A stretch of DNA of 64,000 nucleotides from RPQJ01 sp963777725 (GTDB taxonomy: Bacteria; Pseudomonadota; Gammaproteobacteria; Steroidobacterales; Steroidobacteraceae). Both the position numbers and the translations under genes were made by a program. The stretch lies in the NCBI GenBank assembly GCA_963777725.1, contig CAVZRR010000021.1, positions 1-64,000 of the forward strand, read 5' to 3'. The notes beneath the pieces were generated by a model. The model ran no database searches and was not told the origin of the DNA. It saw only the letters and a list, made by a program, of their open reading frames with translations. Shown here piece after piece: positions 57,592 through 64,000 of the stretch (its first letter is position 1; every line of letters starts with the position of its first letter).

Positions 57592-60500
57592 TGAGACCTC
57601 CGCTGAATGCGCCGCAGACCCTGCTCCACCAGCGAGTATACGGCCGGTACCACCACCAGCGTCAGCAGCGTCGAACTGACCATGCCGCCGATCACCGCGA
57701 TCGCCATCGGGCGGTTGGTGTCCGCGCCGGCGCCGAAGCCCAGCGCCGCCGGCAACAGCGCGAGGATGACGGTCAGCGACGTCATCAGCACCGGGCGCAA
57801 CCGGATCGGGCACGCCTCGCGCAGCGCGTCCTCGACGCCGCGCCCCTGCTCGCGCATCTGGTTGGTCAGGTCCACCAGCAGGATCGAGTTCTTCGCCACG
57901 AGCCCCATCAGCAGGATCAGGCCGATCATCGAGATCAGGTTCAGCGACGTGCCGGTCAGCCAGAGCGCGAACAGGCCGCCCACGACCGCGAGCGGCTGCG
58001 CAGTCATGACGATCAGCGGCTGCAGGAACGAATTGAACTGGCTCGCGAGCACGATGTAGACCAGCGCCAGCGCGAGCAGCAGCGCGAGCCGCACGTAGCC
58101 GGACGTCTTCGCGAACTCGCGGGCGCGGGCCTGCAACTCCATCGTGTAGCCCGGCGGCAGCAGTTCCGCAGTTTCGCTGCGCACCCGATCCACCGCTTCG
58201 CCGAGCGGTATCGACGGATTCATGTAGAAGTTCGCCGAGTATTGCAGGCCGAAGCGCGTGATCACGGCCGGGCCGACGATGTCCTCGGCGCGCGCCACGC
58301 TGTCGAGCCGCACCATCTTCCCCTGGGGCGTGCGCAGGAAGATCCGTTGCAGGTCGTCGGCGGTGACGATCTCGCCCTCGGCCGCCTTGACGCGGATGTC
58401 GTAGCGGTCGCCATCGCCCGGGTCGTCGTTGTACTTGGCGATGTCGAGGCCGCCGGCCAGCATGTTGACCGCGTAGGCGACGTCGACGCTCGTGAGTCCG
58501 AGGTCCGCCGTGCGAATCCGATCGATCTCGAGCCGGATCTGCGGCAGGTCGAGTTGCAGGTCGAGGTCCACCCGGCCGAGTTCCGGGCTCCGGCCGAGGC
58601 GCTGCGCGAGTTCGCGTGACAGCGACGCGACGCCGTCGAGCTCGGGTCCCACGATCGCGAACTGCAACTGCTCGCCGCGCATGCCGCCGATCGGCGAAGG
58701 CGTGGCGGCGAAGGCCAGCACGCCGGGGATCTGGGTCAGTTCGGCCTGCAGCTTCTGGATGAACTCGTGCTGCGCGATGTCGCGTTCCTCGCGCGGCACC
58801 AGGGTCACGAACGCGATGCCGGTGTTCACCTGCGACGTGCCGCCGAGGCCAATGCCGGTGAACGTCGAAACCACCTCCGGGTGCCGACGGATCGTCGCAT
58901 CGACCTCGTCGAGCACGCCGACCATCGCGGGCTTGCTCGTGCCGAGCGGTGCGCGGAAATTCACCATGAACCGGCCGTTGTCGTCGTCCGGGATGAAGTC
59001 CTTGCCGATCTGGCCGAAGAAGAAGCCGCTCGAAAGCACGATCGCGAGCGTCGCGAGCAGCACCTTGGCGCGGTGGCCCAGCGTCCAGCCGAGCGCCCGG
59101 CGATAGCCGGCGTCGAGACCGTCCAGGATCCGATCGAAGAAGCGATAGACCGGCCCGTGCTTCTGCGAGACCTCCAGGAACCGCGAGCACAGCATCGGCG
59201 TCAGCGTCAGCGAGACGAACAGCGACACGAGCACGCCGACCGTGACGACGACCGCGAACGATTCGAAGAAGCGCGCGACGATGCCCTCGAGGAACAGCAC
59301 GGCGCCGAAGATCGACACCAGCGTCAGGCTCGCCGCGATGACCGCAAAACCGACCTGCTCGGTGCCCTCGATGGCCGCCGTGCGCCGGTCGAGGTCGGGC
59401 GACTCCTCGCGGCGCCGGTAGATGTTCTCGAGCACGACGATCGCGTCGTCGACGACGACGCCGATCAGCAGCAGCAGCCCGAGCAGCGACATCTGGTTGA
59501 ACGTGTACCCCATGAAGTACATCGACGCGATGGCACCGAGCAGCGACACGGGGATCGCAGTCGCGATGATCAGCGTCGAGCGGAAGCTGCGCAGGAAGAA
59601 CCAGACGACGAGGCCCGCCAGCACGGTGCCTTCGACGAGGTGGTTCTCGAGCGCGGCGACGATCTTGCGGATCGGCGCCGAATCGTCGGTCGAGACCTTG
59701 ACCAGGAGGCCTGCGGGCAGTTGCGGGATGATCTGCGTCTCGAGCCGCTGCTGGATGTCGTCCACCAGCCGGACGGTGTTGTAATTGCTGACCTTGACGA
59801 TGCCGATGCCCACCGTCGGCACGCCGTTGAAGCGGATGATCTGGCGATCGTCGGCGAGCCCGTCCTCGATCTCGCCCACGTCCTTGAGCTGCACCGGGGC
59901 GCCGTCCGCGTAACGGACGATCATCTCGGCGAGCGCCTCGGGACTGTGGAACTCGAGGTCGAGCTTGATCAGGTTCTCGCCCGGTCCGCTCACCAGGAAG
60001 CCGCCCGGCAACTGCACGTGCTCGTTGCGGAATGCGTTACGCACGTCCTGCGCCGTGACGCCGAGCGCCGCCATGCGGTCGAGGTCGAGGTTGACCCGGA
60101 TGTTGCGCCGCCGCTCGCCGCCGATGATCACCTGGCCCACGCCGTCGATGGTCTCGAGGCGTTTCTTGATGACCTGCCGCGCGTACTGGTTCAGCTGCTG
60201 CGTGGTGCGGTCACCTTGCAGCGCGAGCCACATCACGGGCGACGCGCCCACCTCCACCTTGAGGACCACGGGCGGGTCGGCGTCGTCGGGCAATTGCCGC
60301 AGCACCTGGTTGACCTTGGCCTGCGTCTCCGAGAACGCGACGTCGATGTCCTTCGACAGGTTGAAGGTCAGCACCACCGAGGAGACGCCCGGCGAAGATC
60401 GCGACTGGATGAAGTCGATGCCGGGCACGCTGTTGACCGCGGTCTCGACGATGTTCGTGATGCTCGAATCGACGACGTCCGGGTTGGCGCCCGGCAGCAC

Positions 60501-60647
60501 CGTCGTGATCGAGATCACCGGGAACTCGATGCGCGGGAACCGGTCGACGCCGATGCGCTGATAGGCCACCAGGCCGAACAGCACGAACACGGCGCTCGCC
60601 ATGAAGGCGAGCACGTGCCGGCGGACGGAAAGTTCTGCGAGTTTCAT
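57588..60647 (-). CDS. RND efflux pump inner-membrane transporter (HAE1 type)
   Basis: 1019 residues, AcrB/MexB-superfamily proton antiporter. N-terminal helix with the RIGVDRFPRIEFPVI start, two large periplasmic porter/docking regions, and the TM4 proton-relay acidic pair in LIGVVVDDAIVVLENIYRRR. VAKNSILLVDLTNQMREQG lies at TM10/11. It belongs to the branch used for multidrug or small hydrophobic compounds. Thirteen bases separate its ATG from the membrane-fusion gene's stop. Confidence 0.97.
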   Translation of the reverse strand: MKLAELSVRRHVLAFMASAVFVLFGLVAYQRIGVDRFPRIEFPVISITTVLPGANPDVVDSSITNIVETAVNSVPGIDFIQSRSSPGVSSVVLTFNLSKDIDVAFSETQAKVNQVLRQLPDDADPPVVLKVEVGASPVMWLALQGDRTTQQLNQYARQVIKKRLETIDGVGQVIIGGERRRNIRVNLDLDRMAALGVTAQDVRNAFRNEHVQLPGGFLVSGPGENLIKLDLEFHSPEALAEMIVRYADGAPVQLKDVGEIEDGLADDRQIIRFNGVPTVGIGIVKVSNYNTVRLVDDIQQRLETQIIPQLPAGLLVKVSTDDSAPIRKIVAALENHLVEGTVLAGLVVWFFLRSFRSTLIIATAIPVSLLGAIASMYFMGYTFNQMSLLGLLLLIGVVVDDAIVVLENIYRRREESPDLDRRTAAIEGTEQVGFAVIAASLTLVSIFGAVLFLEGIVARFFESFAVVVTVGVLVSLFVSLTLTPMLCSRFLEVSQKHGPVYRFFDRILDGLDAGYRRALGWTLGHRAKVLLATLAIVLSSGFFFGQIGKDFIPDDDNGRFMVNFRAPLGTSKPAMVGVLDEVDATIRRHPEVVSTFTGIGLGGTSQVNTGIAFVTLVPREERDIAQHEFIQKLQAELTQIPGVLAFAATPSPIGGMRGEQLQFAIVGPELDGVASLSRELAQRLGRSPELGRVDLDLQLDLPQIRLEIDRIRTADLGLTSVDVAYAVNMLAGGLDIAKYNDDPGDGDRYDIRVKAAEGEIVTADDLQRIFLRTPQGKMVRLDSVARAEDIVGPAVITRFGLQYSANFYMNPSIPLGEAVDRVRSETAELLPPGYTMELQARAREFAKTSGYVRLALLLALALVYIVLASQFNSFLQPLIVMTAQPLAVVGGLFALWLTGTSLNLISMIGLILLMGLVAKNSILLVDLTNQMREQGRGVEDALREACPIRLRPVLMTSLTVILALLPAALGFGAGADTNRPMAIAVIGGMVSSTLLTLVVVPAVYSLVEQGLRRIQRRSQ

Positions 60648-60660
60648 GGCGGCTGCGGCC

Positions 60661-61737
60661 TCAGTCCGCGGTGCGGACCGTCACCAGCGCGCCGTCCGTC
60701 AGGAACCCGGCGCCCGAGACCACGACGGTCTCGCCCGGCTCGACGCCGCCGAGGATCTCGGCCTTCTCGACGGTCCGCAGCCCGACGGGCACCTTGCGCT
60801 CGGCGACTTTGTCGCCCGTCACGACGTACACGACTTCCCCCGCCGGCCGACGCACGACACTCGCGGTCGGCACGACCACGCCCTCGCGCGAAGCGAGCAC
60901 GACGCGGGCCGTGACGGTGCCGCCGGGCGGCCAGTCCGTGCCCGGAGGCAGGTCGACCAGCGCCTCGAGGGCACGGTTGTTCGTGCCCACCATGGGGCGC
61001 ACCTCGGCGATCGTCGCCGTCAGCGATGCACCGGGCCGGGCCGGCTGGTCCAGCGTCACGGCGAGCCCGGTGCGCAACTGGCCCGCGAGTCGCTCGGGGA
61101 ACGGCAGCACGGCGCGCAGCCGGTCCACGCCGACGATCGTGACGATCGGCGTGCCGGGCGAGACGAAGTCGCCGACCGAGATCAGCCGTCGCTCGACGAT
61201 CGCGTCCGCCGGACTGCGGATTCGCGTACGGTCGAGCCGGTATTCGGCCTCGGCCAGGCGGGCCCGCGCGTCGTTCAGTTCCGCCTCGCGCGCGCTTTGC
61301 TGGGCCATCGCTTCCTCCAGCATGCTTTCCGAGACGGCCTTCGAGCGGAGTTCCTCGTAGCGCTTGACGGTGCGCGACTGGTTCGCCAGCAATGCTTCGA
61401 GCCGTTCGACACTTGCGCGCGCCGAAGCCACCGCGAGACGTTGCGGCTCACCATCGAGCTCGGCGAGCACCTGGCCCCGCTTGACCACGCTGCCGCCGTC
61501 CACGTGCAGCCGGACGACGCGCCCGGAGGTTTCGGCCGCCAGCGCCGGCATCGAGGTCGCCTCGAGCCGCCCGACGGTGGTTTCGACGGCCTGCAGCGGC
61601 TCGCGAGTGGCCTCGGCGACGGTGACGGGCGTCTTGCGCACGAACGGCTGGCTGTCTTCATCACTGCCGCGGCACCCGGAGGCCACCGAGACGACGACGA
61701 GCAAGGCGAGCGCGATGCGGCGAAACGAGCGATTCAT
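60661..61737 (-). CDS. RND periplasmic adaptor (membrane fusion protein), lipoprotein
   Basis: 358 residues with a lipobox (SVASGC). Lipoyl half-motifs GRVVRLHVDGGSVVKRGQVL and TRIRSPADAIVERRLISVGD flank a coiled-coil hairpin, and the beta-barrel and membrane-proximal domains follow. It links the RND pump to an outer-membrane channel. ATG 61737 overlaps the TetR gene's stop (ATGA). Confidence 0.94.
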   Translation of the reverse strand: MNRSFRRIALALLVVVSVASGCRGSDEDSQPFVRKTPVTVAEATREPLQAVETTVGRLEATSMPALAAETSGRVVRLHVDGGSVVKRGQVLAELDGEPQRLAVASARASVERLEALLANQSRTVKRYEELRSKAVSESMLEEAMAQQSAREAELNDARARLAEAEYRLDRTRIRSPADAIVERRLISVGDFVSPGTPIVTIVGVDRLRAVLPFPERLAGQLRTGLAVTLDQPARPGASLTATIAEVRPMVGTNNRALEALVDLPPGTDWPPGGTVTARVVLASREGVVVPTASVVRRPAGEVVYVVTGDKVAERKVPVGLRTVEKAEILGGVEPGETVVVSGAGFLTDGALVTVRTAD

Positions 61738-62387
61738 GACGATTCCTTACCGCCCGGTTCGACGCCGGGCGCGAGTCCGCGGTACAGCAGCCGCGCAAGC
61801 TCGGCCGCATAGGTGTCGGTGGAGGCCGCGACGGCGAGATCGGGATTGCGCCGCACCAGCGCCGAGGTCTGGAACACGAACCAGCTCGAGCAGAGCAGCA
61901 GGAACACCGCGAGCCCGGGGTCGGCGTCGGCCCGGACCTTGCCGCTGGCCTGGCCGCGACGGAGCGCTTCGACCAGCAGCGAGAAGTTGCGCGACATCTC
62001 GCCGCTCACCAGGTCATCGCCCGATCCCGCATCGCCACTGAGCATTTCGCGCGCGATCAACCGCATCGTGCCCTGCATCCGGGTCAACCGCTCGACGTGC
62101 GCGGCGGCGAAATCGCGCAGGCTGCCCTGCACGTCGCCTTCCGCATCGAGCAGCGGGAGCAGCTGCTCGCGGAAGCCGGCGAACGCGTCGCCGACCAGCG
62201 CTGCGTAGAGCTGCCGCTTGCTGCGGTAATGGTGGAACACCGTGGCCTTGCTGACCCCGGCGGCCGAGGCGATGTCGGCCATCGACGTGCCTGCGAACCC
62301 GCGGTTCGCAAAGAGGCGGCGCGCCGCGGTCTCGATGCGCCTGGCACCGGGCGCAGGCGGGCGGGAACGGCGGGTGGGAGCGGCCAT
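61734..62387 (-). CDS. TetR-family repressor of the efflux operon
   Basis: 217 residues from ATG 62387. The N-terminal HTH is IETAARRLFANRGFAGTSMADIASAAGVSKATVFHHY. The C-terminal ligand domain begins after SKRQLYAALV. The frame is open to 62489, but the start is fixed by a leaderless-type promoter: TACGAT is six bases before the ATG. It is the first gene of tetR-MFP-RND-DUF4136 and overlaps the MFP gene, so it must repress itself and the pump together. Confidence 0.93.
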   Translation of the reverse strand: MAAPTRRSRPPAPGARRIETAARRLFANRGFAGTSMADIASAAGVSKATVFHHYRSKRQLYAALVGDAFAGFREQLLPLLDAEGDVQGSLRDFAAAHVERLTRMQGTMRLIAREMLSGDAGSGDDLVSGEMSRNFSLLVEALRRGQASGKVRADADPGLAVFLLLCSSWFVFQTSALVRRNPDLAVAASTDTYAAELARLLYRGLAPGVEPGGKESS

Positions 62388-62393
62388 CGGCGG

Positions 62394-62422
62394 ATCGTAG
62401 CACTGACCGATCGGTCGGTCAG
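62394..62422 (-). promoter_or_regulatory. efflux operon promoter containing the TetR operator
   Basis: On the minus strand: CTGACC (62417-62422), 17 bases, TACGAT (62394-62399), then six bases to ATG 62387. The 18-base palindrome TGACCGA-TCGG-TCGGTCA (62404-62421) lies in the spacer and across the -35, so repressor binding would exclude RNA polymerase. Autoregulation is inferred from this layout. Confidence 0.7.
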
Positions 62423-62505
62423 CCCGGGATTGCCTCTTTCCCGAATTGCGCGCCCCCGGCGAGCGGCGCAGGGTATAGGCAGACCCCACTCAAGGGGAGG
62501 TCAAC

Positions 62506-62961
62506 ATGAGCCGAATCCGGATCGTCGTCGCCGACCAGGCGGAAGCCGTTTTCTACGATCTGCCGTCCCTGCAGGCGGCACCGAGGGAGATCGCGCACAT
62601 CTCCGATCCCGCAGCGCACTTGCACAACCGCGACCTCGTGAGCGACCGGCCGGGCCGCAGCTACGAGAGCGTCGGTGGAGCGCGGCACGCGATTGCCCGC
62701 GAGAACGACCCGCGGCAGCTCGAAGCCGTGCGGTTCGCGCGGCGCATCGCCAGGCGTCTCGACGCAGCGCGCCGCAAGGACGAGTTCGAGGAGTTGATCG
62801 TGGTCGCGGGGCCGCCGTTCCTCGGGCTGGTACGCAAGGAACTGTCTCGGCCGACCCGTGCCCGGGTCGTGCACGAGATCCGCAAGGACCTCGTCCACAG
62901 TCCGGTCGAGGCGCTGCGCCGGCACCTGCCCGAGTCTGCCGCCGAACTGCGTCCCGAGTAA
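62506..62961 (+). CDS. host-attachment family protein (eRF1-like fold)
   Basis: 151 residues. IRIVVADQAEAVFYDL start, then SDRPGRSYESVGGARHAI, ELIVVAGPPFLGLVRKEL and HEIRKDLVHSPVEALRRHLP fit the host_attach/AtsE family (PF10116). The family name comes from plant-attachment mutants; the fold resembles eRF1 domain 2 and the true function is uncertain. ATG 62506 has AGGGGAGG upstream. Its own promoter probably overlaps the divergent TetR operator region. Confidence 0.85.
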   Translation: MSRIRIVVADQAEAVFYDLPSLQAAPREIAHISDPAAHLHNRDLVSDRPGRSYESVGGARHAIARENDPRQLEAVRFARRIARRLDAARRKDEFEELIVVAGPPFLGLVRKELSRPTRARVVHEIRKDLVHSPVEALRRHLPESAAELRPE

Positions 62962-63109
62962 ACGTGCGTCCCACGTCCGCGCGTGCACAGCGGGCGTGTC
63001 GGGCGAACTGTGACGGATCTCGCGCAGGCGGGCGCCGCTTTGGTGCATCGTGCTCGTCGGCGCATACTTGGCGCCAGTCGAGCACCGGGAAACAAGGCGC
63101 CGCGCGACT

Positions 63110-64000
63110 ATGAAATCCGTCCTGCTGGCCTACGAACGCGACCAGGATCTCGCGGCGATCGAGACGCTGCTGCAGACCCGTGGTCACCGCGTGATCAAGA
63201 CCCGGTCCGGCGTCGAGGCGCTCGAGACCGCGCGTCGCGATCCGCCCCATGTCGTCGTGAGCGACGTGCTGCTGCCCAAGCTCGACGGGTTCACGCTCTG
63301 CCGTCGCATCAAGGAAGACCCGTTGCTGCAGCACCTGCCGGTGCTGTTGCTGTCGTTCCGCGTCGAAGGCCCGAAGTACGAAGCCTTCGCGGCGGAGGTC
63401 GGTGCCGACCGATTCCTGCCGCGCGGCACCAAGCTCGAGGACCTCGCGGATGCGGTCGAGGAGCAGGCGCCAGGGTCGGGCACGATGCGGATGCCTGCGC
63501 TGGTTCCGGAGCTGCTGGAGCGCCGCGAGCAGGATCGCCGCCGTCTCGTCGATCTCGAGCGCCACCTCCGGGAACTCGAGGCGGCGAACAAGCAGCTCGA
63601 GGTTGCCGAGCGCGTCGCGCGTGAACACGCCGAGCGGGAGACGCGCGAGCGCCTCGACGTCGCGACGGCCGATGCGGCCAGGATCCGTGAGCTGCAGGCC
63701 CGGGTACAGGAACTCGAGGCACGCCAGCAACAGCTGAGCCAGGCCGAGACCCAGGCCCGAGGCGCTGCGGAGGAATCGCGCGCCGAGCTGGCGCGCGTCG
63801 GCGTGCTCGAGGCGCGGCTCGCCGAGCTGCAGACGAACCGTGCCCGCGCGCAGGCCGCGGCGGCCGACGCGGAGCGCGCCTTCGCGTCGCAGCCGGTGCC
63901 GACCTGGCTGTCCGACATGGAGACGCACGAGATCCGGTCGGTCAGCGACTCGGCGGCGGCGCTGTTCGGCATCGTGCCGGAGCGGCTCGTCGGTCGCTCG
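63110..64000 (+). CDS. receiver-coiled coil-PAS regulator, 3' partial
   Basis: Runs off the end of the window (297 codons visible). Residues 1-120 are a response-regulator receiver: the phospho-acceptor Asp is in VVVSDVLLPKLDGF. The N-terminal acidic pair is replaced by LLAYERDQD, the conserved Thr is Ser (LLLSF) and the conserved Lys is replaced in FLPRG. Residues about 140-270 are an unbroken Glu/Arg/Gln/Ala-rich coiled coil (RELQARVQELEARQQQLSQA). A PAS domain starts at TWLSDMETHEIRSVSDSA. A histidine-kinase or diguanylate-cyclase output probably follows outside. No clear RBS; ATG 63110 chosen from homology. Confidence 0.82.
   Translation, partial: MKSVLLAYERDQDLAAIETLLQTRGHRVIKTRSGVEALETARRDPPHVVVSDVLLPKLDGFTLCRRIKEDPLLQHLPVLLLSFRVEGPKYEAFAAEVGADRFLPRGTKLEDLADAVEEQAPGSGTMRMPALVPELLERREQDRRRLVDLERHLRELEAANKQLEVAERVAREHAERETRERLDVATADAARIRELQARVQELEARQQQLSQAETQARGAAEESRAELARVGVLEARLAELQTNRARAQAAAADAERAFASQPVPTWLSDMETHEIRSVSDSAAALFGIVPERLVGRS

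Overview
The window is chromosomal DNA of a GC-rich proteobacterium. The best guess is a gammaproteobacterium of the Xanthomonadales/Steroidobacterales type. This rests on the base composition, the classical RND, Lon, YgiQ and YebC proteins, the many lipoproteins and outer-membrane proteins, and the G-rich and palindromic dispersed repeats. There is no rRNA, tRNA, CRISPR array, phage or IS element that I can see.

Layout. 1-5.4 kb: an MscS-type channel (5' end outside the window) coupled to a CbiM-like membrane protein, then a G-rich 38-bp inverted repeat, then hsp20-lon on the minus strand. 5.6-14.7 kb: a small methyltransferase and a lipoprotein, then an interlocked glycogen operon glgP-glgB-aldo/keto reductase-glgX. 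14.9-20.4 kb: an 1803-residue pullulanase lipoprotein with four copies of one putative starch-binding module. 20.4-27.5 kb: an envelope-modification-like island with two paralogous membrane SGNH/TPR proteins, a 2OG-Fe(II) oxygenase, a TobZ-like carbamoyltransferase, and SxtJ-like and DUF5989 membrane proteins.

27.5-42.3 kb: a maltodextrin locus. It holds a lipoprotein alpha-amylase, MalK, MalE, a MalF with a large extra N-terminal domain, MalG, a glucodextranase-C-like secreted protein, an outer-membrane barrel, a second glucodextranase-C-like protein with a SHOCT tail, MalQ and a DUF4032 kinase-like protein. A LacI-type palindrome precedes the amylase. With the glycogen operon this gives a full route: extracellular debranching and amylolysis, outer-membrane passage, ABC uptake, MalQ disproportionation, and glycogen storage and mobilisation.

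42.3-57 kb: mixed genes, including a 27-codon leaderless small ORF, a Tat-exported aldo/keto reductase, an LtaS-type sulfatase-fold protein, two tiny basic proteins, YgiQ carrying an in-frame palindromic repeat, two tandem toxin-antitoxin pairs (FitA/PIN and Xre/RES), YebC, a haem-binding DUF3365 protein, a bactofilin-like membrane protein and thiol-redox proteins. 57-62.4 kb: a tetR-MFP-RND-DUF4136 efflux operon with overlapping genes and a TetR operator inside its promoter. 62.5-64 kb: a host-attachment family protein and the start of a receiver/coiled-coil/PAS regulator.

Two genome-wide themes stand out. Several genes have a -10 box six or seven bases before the start codon, which implies leaderless mRNAs. 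Four genes (carbamoyltransferase, outer-membrane barrel, SHOCT protein, LtaS-like protein) are each broken by one net +1 base; assembly indels are the simplest explanation.
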